From contig JAHHIC010000100.1 in NCBI GenBank assembly GCA_019359035.1, positions 1-51,358 on the forward strand: 51,358 bases of DNA, written 5' to 3'. Position numbers and translations under genes: made by a program. The notes under the pieces are model-generated. The model did not search any database and had not been told where the DNA came from. It was given only the letters and a program-made list of their open reading frames with translations. Source of the DNA: Scytonematopsis contorta HA4267-MV1 (GTDB taxonomy: Bacteria; Cyanobacteriota; Cyanobacteriia; Cyanobacteriales; Nostocaceae). Within the stretch, counting starts at the first letter, position 1. Every line of letters begins with the position of its first letter. This document shows positions 43,880 to 51,358 of the stretch, one piece after another.

Positions 43880-45040
43880 GTGAAAACAGTAGATATAATT
43901 TATCATGATGCAGGTGGCGCACACCGTAGTACTACTAATGCATTACATCAAGAGCTTCAAAAGCGAGGTGATGTAAATCCACGACGGATTAATCTTTATG
44001 AGACCGGAATACTCAAGGCAATGGATTTTTCCTTTGCACAGGGAATTAACATATACAATTTCATGCTAAAAATGGGTTTAACATTCATAGACCCACTATA
44101 TCTTTTTCTATGCAAGCTAAACATTAGCTATAATTATTCTGCTGGAGTTCGCTTCATGGAAAGTTATTGGCGAGAACATCAGCCTGACGTGGTAGTCTCT
44201 ACTATTCCGTTTCTTAACCGAATGCTTTACGAAAGCTTACAAAGAGCAAAACCAGGAACACCTTTTTTCACTCTTTTAGTAGATTTTGCCGACTGTTCTC
44301 CTTTCTATGATTATTGGATAGAACCACAAAAGCAATTCTCAAATTTATTCGTCTTTTGTCCTACCCAACGTGCAGTTGAACAAGCCCAATCGCGAGGTTA
44401 TCCAAAGGAGAGCATTTTAAGGATATCAGGGGCAGTCATTAATTCTAGATTCCATAAACCTATTACCGCTGACCGTCGAATTGAAAGACAACGCTTGGGT
44501 CTTAATCCAGATTTACCTACTGGCTTGGTAATGTTTGGTGGCTATGGGTCAATGCAGATGCTAGAGATTGCTAAACGCTTGGAACGCTCGTTTCTAAATT
44601 TACAATTGATTTTTATTTGTGGACGCAACGAAAAAGTTGCACGTATGCTGCGTCGTATTCCAAGTACAAAACCAAGGTTTATTGAAACGTTTACGAATGA
44701 AATCCCTTACTACATGTATTTGTCAGATTTTTTCATTGGTAAAACTGGTTGTGCAAGTACTACCGAAGCTTTAGCCATGAATTTACCAATTATTACGGAG
44801 TGCAATTTCTCAACATTGGTGCAAGAGCAATATAATGCTGAGTGGCTTGTGGAAAATGAAGCTGGTATTGTACTCCGTAATTTTCGGGACGTTGATAAGG
44901 CTGTAGCAAAATTGATAGAACCTAAAAACTTTGCCTACTATCGGAAAGCAGCCACATCTATCAACAATAAAGCTGTGTTTGAGGTGACTGAAATTTTGGA
45001 TAATATCCTTGAATTAACAACCTGTGGTAGTCCGAAATAA
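43880..45040 (+). CDS. GT28 (MGDG-synthase-like) glycosyltransferase
   Basis: The 386-residue protein starts at GTG 43880. The N-terminal half (VDIIYHDAGGAHRSTTNALH, HQPDVVVSTIPFLNRMLYES) resembles the acceptor domain of monogalactosyldiacylglycerol synthases. The C-terminal half has the GT-B donor-site motifs GLVMFGGYGSMQMLEIAKRL, ETFTNEIPYYMYLSDFFIGK and TGCASTTEALAMNLPIITEC. Enzymes of this group transfer a hexose from a nucleotide sugar to a lipid hydroxyl. Its place at the end of the FAAL-ACP-dimetal enzyme-PKS run suggests that it glycosylates the hydroxyl made by the PKS. No signal peptide is seen; it is a peripheral cytoplasmic-face enzyme. Confidence 0.85.
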   Translation: MKTVDIIYHDAGGAHRSTTNALHQELQKRGDVNPRRINLYETGILKAMDFSFAQGINIYNFMLKMGLTFIDPLYLFLCKLNISYNYSAGVRFMESYWREHQPDVVVSTIPFLNRMLYESLQRAKPGTPFFTLLVDFADCSPFYDYWIEPQKQFSNLFVFCPTQRAVEQAQSRGYPKESILRISGAVINSRFHKPITADRRIERQRLGLNPDLPTGLVMFGGYGSMQMLEIAKRLERSFLNLQLIFICGRNEKVARMLRRIPSTKPRFIETFTNEIPYYMYLSDFFIGKTGCASTTEALAMNLPIITECNFSTLVQEQYNAEWLVENEAGIVLRNFRDVDKAVAKLIEPKNFAYYRKAATSINNKAVFEVTEILDNILELTTCGSPK

Positions 45041-45067
45041 AGTCTTAAATCATTTGTTTAACCGTAA

Positions 45068-45106
45068 GTGGATGCAGCTTTGATTTGATAAATATGTTGC
45101 ATCCAC
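45068..45106. terminator. Bidirectional terminator-like hairpin between convergent genes
   Basis: GTGGATGCA (45068-45076) pairs perfectly with TGCATCCAC (45098-45106) around a 21-base loop. It lies between the glycosyltransferase gene and the convergent SBBP/RTX gene. No long U tract follows on the plus strand. Confidence 0.6.
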
Positions 45107-45136
45107 AAAACGGTGTATTTAATCGCAGTTTTTCTC

Positions 45137-47665
45137 CTAAACAACGTTTATGGTGCTTACTTGCACATGCTTTAAAGTTGCCAGTAAGTCGTCACCTGCA
45201 CTAATTAAAGTATCACTTCCACTAATACTTAAAGCCAAATTCTGACTGTTAGGAATGCCATTACCTCGACTGAAGGAGTCATTGGTTGTAAAACCATAGA
45301 TAATCACCGAGCCAATTCCTGCGTCTAGAATAAATCTGTCAGCTCCACCACCAACATATACCATATCGTTGCCTGTTCCAGCAAAAATAGTATTGTTACC
45401 TTCGCTTGCCTGAATTGTATCATCGCCAGCACCTGTGCTGATAAAATCGTTACCAAAACCAGTAACTACAGAGTCATTTCCTGCTCCAGTATTGATAATA
45501 TTATTACCTTCACTTGCTTGAATTGTATCATTACCTGCGCCTGTGTTGATAGTATCATCCCCAAAGCCAGCGAACACAGAGTTATTCCCTCCTCCAGCAT
45601 TGACGAGATTCTTCCCTTCACCAGCGTAGATTATATCATTGCCATTACCTGCGCGAATATCGTCATTACCAGAGCCAGCAAAAACAGAGTTATTCCCTGC
45701 TCCAGCATCTACAATATTGTTGCCACCCTCAGCATATATGATGTCATCACCATCACCTGAGTTAATACGGTCATTTCCGGAACCACTGTTGATATGGTCG
45801 TTACCAGCACCTGTAAAGATTGTGTTATTGCCTTCATAACCGTAGACTATGACATTATTATTGGTACTTCTAGTATCAATAAAATCATCACCTGGAGTGC
45901 CGTGGAAAACAGTAGGTCCCTGTGGGTTACCTGGTGATGGATTTACTGAAGTTCCATTAAAGTTTTGCAACTTTCCAGATGCGGCATCTAATTTTGCTGT
46001 CCAAGCATCAAAAGACCCAGCATTGAGAGACCCAAGAGAACCTTGTGTACCTCCTGCAACATAAAGGTTGCCAAAATCATCAGCAGCAACACTTGCGGCT
46101 TCTTCTTGGTCAGGAGTTCCAAACTGCGTAATCCAACCCTGATTGCCATTAGTGTCAAATTTAGTTACAAAGGCATCAAAAGACCCAGCATTTACTCCGG
46201 ACAAGTTGCCACGAGTAAATCCAGTTATGAAGATATTGTCATTTTTATCAATATATAGATTACGAGCTTCATCATCCTCGCTAGAGCCAAACTGCTTAAT
46301 CCACACCAGGTTACCTTGACTATCATACTTTGTTAAGTAAGCATCATAAGACCCAGCATTTGCTCCTCCTAAACTACCTAGAGTCCATCCTGTAGTGTAA
46401 ACATTATTCTGACTATCGGTAGCAACACTCCATGACCATTCATAATCTGAAGTTCCATACTGTCTAGTCCACTGAACAGCTCCAGTTGTGTTATCAAACT
46501 TGGCTAGCCAGTTATCATAAAGCCCTTGATTAGTTGCTGCTAAATTGCCATTCGTCCATCCTGTTGCATAAACACTACCATCATTGGCGACGGTGATACC
46601 GTAAGATTCATCAAAATTCAAGAACCCAGAAGTTCCAATCTCTACATCCCACTTTAAGTTGCCATTAGTGTCAAATTTAATAACGTAAGCATCATCTGGA
46701 TTCGCTATATCAGTGGGTGTGACATCAGGGCCAGATATGAAGACATCACCAGTATTACGGTCAACAGCAAGGGTAAAGGTAGGAAACTGAAAATTTCGTC
46801 CTACTTGTCTAATCCACAGTTGGTTCCCATTGTTGTCATACTTAGCTACAAAAGCATCAGCTAGTTCAGATTGCCTTGGTCCGCCTAGAGAGCTATCGGT
46901 ATATCCAGATACGTAAAAGTTACCTTGATTATCGGTTTCTACACCAAATATATCTTCATAACCTGATGTGCCAAGCTGTCTATTAAACAACAGATTACCT
47001 TGGTTGTCATACTTAGTAATAAAACCATCAAACATACCAGCATTAGGTGCTCCTATGGAACCACCAGTAGTTCCGCCGATATAGACGTTACCACTAGGGT
47101 CTGTGGCGACGCTACGAACAGAATCAAAACCCAAAGTTCCTAATTGCCTAACTTGCGGTACTACTGGTCCCGGTGGTGGAGTGATACCTCTGAATTCAAA
47201 ATAATCATCATTTAGGCTTAAATTAGGATTCCCAAGTACAAGACCAATAGGGTCAAATCCAGTTGGTGTTTGAAAAAGTATTGCTGTGCCAAAATCAGCA
47301 CTCACTAGTTGATAGTTGTTGGCACTGCCATATAGCTGAATTGAATCTTGAGTGCGGTTGAAATCAAAAATAATAGCAAGGTCATCAAAACCTTTGTTGG
47401 CATAGTATGGAGCTTCCCAATTACCCAGGACAAATGTGTCCTCCCACTGACGTAAAGCAGGGTCATCTATAGCAAAATCACCAATTAAAACGTCTATGGA
47501 ATTAGGAGCGTTAGGGTTTGGATAGGCTGGAACAGGTTGCATACCTATAAGAATCCCGTTTCCGCTACGCTCCCAAATGATTTGATTTGGTCTCTGAGCT
47601 GTTGCAACATCACTACCAGGGTTGTACAGCGCAATAGTAAATGATGGAAGTGAGCTAATCTGCAT
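45137..47665 (-). CDS. SBBP beta-propeller plus RTX (hemolysin-type calcium-binding) protein
   Basis: The 842-residue protein has three parts. An N-terminal region (1-175) resembles a domain seen in cyanobacterial calcium-binding proteins (DLAIIFDFNRTQDSIQLYGS). SBBP repeats (about 175-570) recur with units of about 50-60 residues, such as GNVYIGGTTGGSIGAPNAGM, FDGFITKYDNQGNLLFNRQL, and GSFDAFVTKFDTNGNQGW. RTX nonapeptide repeats follow (about 600-770: GAGNDHINSGSGNDRINSGD). There is no N-terminal signal peptide, consistent with type I secretion through a C-terminal signal. It is likely a secreted surface protein. It converges with the lipid cluster and is not obviously part of it. Confidence 0.88.
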   Translation of the reverse strand: MQISSLPSFTIALYNPGSDVATAQRPNQIIWERSGNGILIGMQPVPAYPNPNAPNSIDVLIGDFAIDDPALRQWEDTFVLGNWEAPYYANKGFDDLAIIFDFNRTQDSIQLYGSANNYQLVSADFGTAILFQTPTGFDPIGLVLGNPNLSLNDDYFEFRGITPPPGPVVPQVRQLGTLGFDSVRSVATDPSGNVYIGGTTGGSIGAPNAGMFDGFITKYDNQGNLLFNRQLGTSGYEDIFGVETDNQGNFYVSGYTDSSLGGPRQSELADAFVAKYDNNGNQLWIRQVGRNFQFPTFTLAVDRNTGDVFISGPDVTPTDIANPDDAYVIKFDTNGNLKWDVEIGTSGFLNFDESYGITVANDGSVYATGWTNGNLAATNQGLYDNWLAKFDNTTGAVQWTRQYGTSDYEWSWSVATDSQNNVYTTGWTLGSLGGANAGSYDAYLTKYDSQGNLVWIKQFGSSEDDEARNLYIDKNDNIFITGFTRGNLSGVNAGSFDAFVTKFDTNGNQGWITQFGTPDQEEAASVAADDFGNLYVAGGTQGSLGSLNAGSFDAWTAKLDAASGKLQNFNGTSVNPSPGNPQGPTVFHGTPGDDFIDTRSTNNNVIVYGYEGNNTIFTGAGNDHINSGSGNDRINSGDGDDIIYAEGGNNIVDAGAGNNSVFAGSGNDDIRAGNGNDIIYAGEGKNLVNAGGGNNSVFAGFGDDTINTGAGNDTIQASEGNNIINTGAGNDSVVTGFGNDFISTGAGDDTIQASEGNNTIFAGTGNDMVYVGGGADRFILDAGIGSVIIYGFTTNDSFSRGNGIPNSQNLALSISGSDTLISAGDDLLATLKHVQVSTINVV

Positions 47666-48454
47666 TTTCCTCGAACTCCTCTTAAGAAATTGATAGTATA
47701 ATTTAGTGCAAGGATTAATTAACTTGCATCCTTACTTTCAAGCTATGCTCTATGAAAACTCAGTAAATTGTCTTAACCCTGGCAGAATCAATTGTTACAA
47801 GCTTTACTCTTATTATCATAGGTTTTTCAAAAAATTGTGTATTTAAAAAAACAAGAGCAAGATAGACTTTAGCTTTTTGGAAGTGGCTGCAAGCCAAAAA
47901 AATGTCAATAAATTACAAAAAAAAGTAAATAGACGCGAAGAATTACTTAGTCGAGCAACCTTGTAAGCCTTCTATCTTCTCCCTTAAGAGCATATTGACA
48001 TTAATACATCAGAAATGTCGATACTTTTCTGATGTCTTCATCAAAAATCTAAGTAGTATTATTCAGGTAGAGCCACTAGTATATTAATTTACTTTTTCTA
48101 TCTAAGAATGAATACGTAAGTATTTAAGGCTTTTATAAAAAATAGCGGGATAATTATGAAGTTATAGAATATACTTACGCACTTGGAAAACAGAGTAGCG
48201 ATTAAGACTAAGTGTAAGGTTGAAAAATATATATATTTCAGTAACTATGAATTTTATCCTTTTTTCTCACTGACGGAATAAAATTCTTTGACAATCTGCT
48301 ACCAAAAATTTGCCTGTTTATAACGAAAATGAGGCTAGGTGTAACTGTAACCCACCCACACAAGGTCCTCCTATTTTAAAATTATTCAGCATTGTGGCGG
48401 TATTATTGCGTTACCTCTGCCAGTTTGACTCATAGCACTATATATATAGACATG
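47666..48454. other. Long AT-rich intergenic region, no gene recognised
   Basis: About 790 bp without a supported coding frame or RNA gene. The part next to 47665 must hold the promoter of the SBBP/RTX gene, which has GAGGA upstream of its ATG. I see no notable repeat. Confidence 0.6.
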
Positions 48455-48649
48455 CTATTTAATGGATTGCTTTAGCCAATCACGTCCAGCTTTATGTGCT
48501 GCTACTGGAGTCGAATAAATTTTGCTTTCCCCAAATACATAACCCTCAGGGCTAATAACCCGGAATTGCCAGCATTGAGGTTCCGAGAAAAATACGACTA
48601 GGATTGAGTTGTAATAGCAAACACAAGTATAAATTTTAGTAGTGTTCAT
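48455..48649 (-). CDS. Small hypothetical protein, 64 aa
   Basis: The protein ends CWQFRVISPEGYVFGESKIYSTPVAAHKAGRDWLKQ (read in parts). The FRVISPEGYVFGESKIYS strand pair followed by a helix, VAAHKAGRDWLKQSIK, resembles a compact domain found in many short cyanobacterial proteins that I cannot name. No signal peptide is likely. ATG 48649 is the only good start. Confidence 0.55.
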   Translation of the reverse strand: MNTTKIYTCVCYYNSILVVFFSEPQCWQFRVISPEGYVFGESKIYSTPVAAHKAGRDWLKQSIK

Positions 48650-48810
48650 GGTAGAGTTTTATCTAATTTGTCTTTAATGCATAATGCATTCCAAAAATAC
48701 CTACAACAGGACAAATTGAATATAAATTCTTTATATAAAAGATTCTTTTAATATTTACAAATTAAGTATTTATACAGTTGCCAAAATGTATTTATGCAAT
48801 CATGTTCGCT

Positions 48811-48838
48811 GTAGAGACGTGAAATTTCGCGTCTCTAC
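48811..48838. repeat. 28-bp palindrome family copy
   Basis: GTAGAGACGTGAAA followed by TTTCGCGTCTCTAC, with one mismatched pair. It lies between two leftward genes. Confidence 0.85.
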
Positions 48839-48905
48839 ATTTGTTGTAAAAACTTTATATATATTGACTGAATTTAAAAAAGCTACCTAGCACCTGCTAA
48901 TAACT

Positions 48906-49832
48906 CTACTCCCCACTTTTATCTGCTTGTCTTTGTGCTGCCGAGCTATACTGGCGATACAATTTCGTCCTAATTTGCGCTTCCTTATAACGACTGTGGT
49001 TGGATGGCACTTTACTCATTAAATCAGAAGCCCGTTGCCAACTAGCAGCTATTTCTAACCACTGAGTTGAATTAGTAGCTTTTTTACCACTTCCAGAAAT
49101 TTGATTCGCAATTCTTACTGCGTCAGCAAAAGGGTCATCATTTTGTATAGAATTAATTTGAATCGGAACTTTTGGCTTTATTTCGTTATTATTTGCCGAT
49201 TGTAAAGATTTTGTAGTTGATGGTAAAGATTTCGCTGTTTCAACTTCAAGCAAATTTTTCGGTCTAACCCCCACCAGGGTGGCAATAGCCCAGCTAATTG
49301 TTAACAGCACCAAGCATGAACTAGGGATAATTAGCATCCATCCCCAGAGTGATTTTTTTTGTTTATTGCTATTAGCAACTACTGTCGGAAACGAAGATTG
49401 AGTTTTTGGTAAAGAAGCAGAAACTGACTCAGGCTTTTTCTCTTTAAAATCTTTAATTATTTGTTGAAAAAAACTTGGCTGTTCTAACTCGATTTCCTCT
49501 GACCAAATTAATTGGTTTTCTCGGTCGCGGTTGATTTCTTCTAGCCAAAGTAATTGCTCTTCGCGTACAATACGGCTGTTAATATTAACCCGACGAATGT
49601 TACGCGGTGCAATAGACTCCAGGATTTGGTGAACTTGGGTTACTAAAGTTGATTTTTCAAGACTTTCCAGGGTACGAGCTTCACATAACAGTTGTAACAC
49701 CCCGTCTGCAAAAACTGCTCTAGTTCTGACACCAGAGTCAGCTAGTTTTTGGTTTAATATTTGGATAATAGCTGCAACACTACCCTGGCTTGCTTGCCAA
49801 GCTATATCATTTATACGGTCTAGCATCATCAT
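48906..49832 (-). CDS. Hypothetical single-pass membrane protein
   Basis: The 308-residue protein has a soluble N-terminal domain (1-110, RINDIAWQASQGSVAAIIQI, GVRTRAVFADGVLQLLCEAR), a charged linker and a membrane helix (about 166-190, LWGWMLIIPSSCLVLLTISW). A C-terminal helical stretch ends ASDLMSKVPSNHSRYKEAQI. The VHQILESIAPRNIRRVNINS segment recurs in large cyanobacterial proteins that I recall but cannot name. The N-terminal domain would be cytoplasmic. Three ATG codons in a row make the exact start uncertain. It is a lone gene. Confidence 0.68.
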   Translation of the reverse strand: MMMLDRINDIAWQASQGSVAAIIQILNQKLADSGVRTRAVFADGVLQLLCEARTLESLEKSTLVTQVHQILESIAPRNIRRVNINSRIVREEQLLWLEEINRDRENQLIWSEEIELEQPSFFQQIIKDFKEKKPESVSASLPKTQSSFPTVVANSNKQKKSLWGWMLIIPSSCLVLLTISWAIATLVGVRPKNLLEVETAKSLPSTTKSLQSANNNEIKPKVPIQINSIQNDDPFADAVRIANQISGSGKKATNSTQWLEIAASWQRASDLMSKVPSNHSRYKEAQIRTKLYRQYSSAAQRQADKSGE

Positions 49833-50160
49833 TGGCGTCTTGCCTATAGCCCTTTACCCTAGATTGTTAACAAATTAATTAAATTAAGATATTTAGACTT
49901 GTGTTTTAAGCAACAAAAGCCTGTTATTAGATTGTATGAGGAAAAAGTTTATCTTGCCAAATAAACAGCCAAAATCAAGCTACTTCAGGGTATGAAGGAA
50001 GTTTGGATTTGGGTTGTTATTTATTAAGTATTATTACGTATTCCAGGGTATTACCTTAAACTTGTTAGTGATGTTACATTTCAATCTCCACATAATTTCT
50101 GGCATAACCATAGAGTTTTAGAAAGAAAATCAGTAGTTTTCCGTAATTCTTAATGTTTAA
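49833..50160. other. Intergenic region, no gene recognised
   Basis: AT-rich spacer between the membrane protein gene and the hydrolase fragment. I see no repeat or RNA gene. It may contain eroded upstream sequence of the hydrolase. Confidence 0.5.
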
Positions 50161-50427
50161 GTGGTAGCCCTTATAAGAATAATTAAAGCGAACACAGGCA
50201 TAAAAAAGTGGGAAAACGCTATCAGAAGCATCAAATGTCCCGTGCTTATTGTGCATGGTTCTTTAGATACATATATCCCTTTTGCAAATGGGAAAAAATT
50301 ATTTAATGCTGCACCGTCACCTAAAGAATTTTATGAAATTCCTCAAGCTTCTCATGAAACAATGCTTAGAAAGGGAGGTGATGAATTGCGAAGAAAAATT
50401 ATTGGTTTTGTATTAAATAGAAATTGA
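50161..50427 (+). pseudogene. Alpha/beta hydrolase, C-terminal fragment
   Basis: The 88-residue frame encodes the end of an alpha/beta hydrolase: SIKCPVLIVHGSLDTYIPFA (strand and acid residue) and EIPQASHETM with the catalytic-histidine position. The nucleophile elbow and the first two thirds of the fold are missing, and no upstream frame supplies them. It is most likely a remnant. Confidence 0.7.
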
Positions 50428-50475
50428 CGGCATAGGGTGTTCAACTGCATAAAATTGAGTTAGATTTATAAAAAA

Positions 50476-51036
50476 GTGAGCGATTTGGCAATGAGGACGC
50501 AAGCTAAATGGTCTGTGGATGAGTATCACCGCATGATTGAAGCAGGTATTCTGCATAATCGCCGCGTGGAGTTGTTAGCAGGCGAAATTGTTGAGATGAG
50601 TCCAGAAACGCCGATACATTACAGCACTGCCAAACGAGGTGCTAAGTACTTAGAAGAATTACTCGTTGATAAAGCAGATGTTCGTTTCAATGGGCCTATT
50701 ACTTTATCCAACTCCGAACCAGAACCAGATATCGCTATAGTAAAATTACCAGAGTCAGCTTACGATAATCGTCATCCCCAGCCAAAAGATATTTTTTGGG
50801 TTGTGGAGGTTGCCAAAACCAGCCAGAAAAAAGATTTAGATATTAAAACTTCTATTTATGCTAGTGCTGGAATCAAGGAATATTGGGTTTTAAATTTATC
50901 CGCTAAACAAATAACTATATTTAGAGAACCTAAAAATGGTAAGTACGCTAGCGAACAAATCATCAGAGAGGGAAAGCTTACACCATTAGCATTCCCCGAT
51001 ATTCAAATATCAGTTGAGAGACTTCTGCTGTTGTAA
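50476..51036 (+). CDS. Uma2 family endonuclease-like protein
   Basis: The 186-residue protein starts at GTG 50476 or ATG 50491 (MRTQAKWSVDEYHRMIEAGI). It has the Uma2 signature: RRVELLAGEIVEMSPETPIH, EPEPDIAIVKLPES, DIFWVVEVAKTSQKKDLDIK and GIKEYWVLNLSAKQITIFRE. The PD and EVA residues are in place and the length is normal, so it looks intact. The third such gene in the window. Confidence 0.88.
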   Translation: MSDLAMRTQAKWSVDEYHRMIEAGILHNRRVELLAGEIVEMSPETPIHYSTAKRGAKYLEELLVDKADVRFNGPITLSNSEPEPDIAIVKLPESAYDNRHPQPKDIFWVVEVAKTSQKKDLDIKTSIYASAGIKEYWVLNLSAKQITIFREPKNGKYASEQIIREGKLTPLAFPDIQISVERLLLL

Positions 51037-51081
51037 AAAAATTAAGGCTTGTGAATAATTAAATCTTGTGAATAATTAAAT

Positions 51082-51109
51082 CTTGTGGGGTGGGCATCCT
51101 TGCCCGCCC
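51082..51109 (+). repeat. GGGTGGGC hairpin repeat, copy 4
   Basis: Same orientation as the copy at 2632, next to two AATCTTGTGAATAATTA-like direct repeats (51048-51081). Confidence 0.85.
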
Positions 51110-51184
51110 TGTATTTATTTAAAATTAACTGTATTTATTTAAAATTAACTGTATTTATTTAAAATTAACTGTATTTATTTAAAA
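51110..51184. repeat. Four tandem copies of a 20-bp repeat
   Basis: The unit TGTATTTATTTAAAATTAAC is repeated three times exactly and a fourth time in part. It lies between the Uma2 gene and the 5S rRNA gene, next to a hairpin repeat and a palindrome. Confidence 0.9.
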
Positions 51185-51201
51185 CAAACCCCCAAACAAA
51201 T

Positions 51202-51229
51202 GTAGAGACGCGATTAATCGCGTCTCTAC
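51202..51229. repeat. 28-bp palindrome family copy, perfect
   Basis: Identical to the copy at 19356 (GTAGAGACGCGATT and its complement). It lies about 15 bp beyond the 3' end of the 5S rRNA gene and could act in termination of the rRNA transcript. Confidence 0.9.
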
Positions 51230-51244
51230 ATTTTATGTAATATT

Positions 51245-51358
51245 GCCCTGGCATCGAGCAATTGTTGCGGGAGACAACTCTCCAACTATCGTAGCCGCAG
51301 CAGCGTTTCACAACTGAGTTCGGGATGGGTTCAGAGTGGTTCCACCGCGCCATAGACA
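51245..51358 (-). rRNA. rrf: 5S ribosomal RNA (5' end beyond the window)
   Basis: Read on the minus strand, the sequence contains GGAACCACTCTGAACCCATC, CCGAACTCAGTTGTGAAACG, a CTGCGGCTACGATAGTTGG-like arm and the 3' end GCTCGATGCCAGGGC. These are the conserved loop A to loop E elements and closing stem of 5S rRNA. About 114 bases are visible; the first few probably lie past the right edge. The 23S gene should follow on that side. Confidence 0.93.

Noticed and set aside
45518-46258. Several plus-strand open frames antisense to the SBBP/RTX gene
   Set aside because: They are shadows of the repeat-rich RTX/SBBP coding sequence, with no start signals and low-complexity translations.
51165-51353. 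62-residue open frame on the minus strand
   Set aside because: It overlaps the 5S rRNA gene and the palindrome; translation has no protein features.

Overview
The window comes from a filamentous cyanobacterium, most likely of the order Nostocales. The signs are low GC, HIP1 octamers (GCGATCGC at 9150, 21551 and 41349), heptanucleotide tandem repeats (GGTAATT, GGGGAAT), Uma2 nucleases, XisH/XisI, a PEP-CTERM protein, DevB/DevC transporter proteins and nSTAND/WD40 debris. No species can be named from the sequence alone. The right edge is a 5S rRNA gene on the minus strand, so an rRNA operon lies beyond it.

Layout. 1-2450 is a graveyard: the start of an IS630-type transposase, an NTPase/WD40 gene cut at both ends, and remnants of a restriction-modification pair. 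2.8-5.4 kb holds a small two-gene unit, a hypothetical gene and a Uma2 gene. 5.4-12.1 kb is a complete YbhG/F/S/R-type ABC exporter locus with a divergent CecR-like TetR regulator and a clear promoter-operator. 12.1-14.0 kb is a LysR regulator divergent from a haem-oxygenase-like diiron oxidase. 14.4-28.7 kb is ordinary cyanobacterial content: trypsin-like protease, Uma2, a possible PD-(D/E)XK protein, alkaline-phosphatase-superfamily enzyme, PapD-like protein, TldD, GT4 glycosyltransferase, PEP-CTERM protein, DM13 lipoprotein, TetR regulator, LRAT-like protein, XisI with a deleted XisH, and a glycogen-debranching-type glucosidase.

The highlight is 28.7-45.0 kb, a lipid biosynthetic cluster built around an 820-bp divergent intergenic region. 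Leftward are devB-like and devC-like exporter genes and a type II thioesterase. Rightward are a fatty acyl-AMP ligase, an acyl carrier protein, an AurF/CylC-like dimetal oxygenase or halogenase, a polyketide synthase with KS-AT-KR-ACP-thioester reductase, and a GT28 (MGDG-synthase-like) glycosyltransferase. I infer this route: a fatty acid is loaded on the ACP, modified at an unactivated carbon (possibly chlorinated), extended by one malonyl unit, reduced at the beta-keto group, released reductively, glycosylated and exported. The product would be a heterocyst-glycolipid-like glycoside with a possibly halogenated chain. Two things suggest the cluster is damaged or in flux. The PKS is split by an in-frame TAA codon inside the acyltransferase domain, with no frameshift. 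A decayed transposon (transposase N-terminus plus 27-bp-period repeats) sits between the ligase and the ACP.

45.1-51.4 kb holds a large SBBP/RTX calcium-binding protein, small hypotheticals, an alpha/beta-hydrolase fragment, another Uma2 gene and the 5S rRNA. Two hairpin repeat families are scattered across the window: a 28-bp GTAGAGACGCGAT-type palindrome (seven copies, one inside the PKS coding sequence) and a GGGTGGGCATCCTTGCCCGCCC element (four copies).
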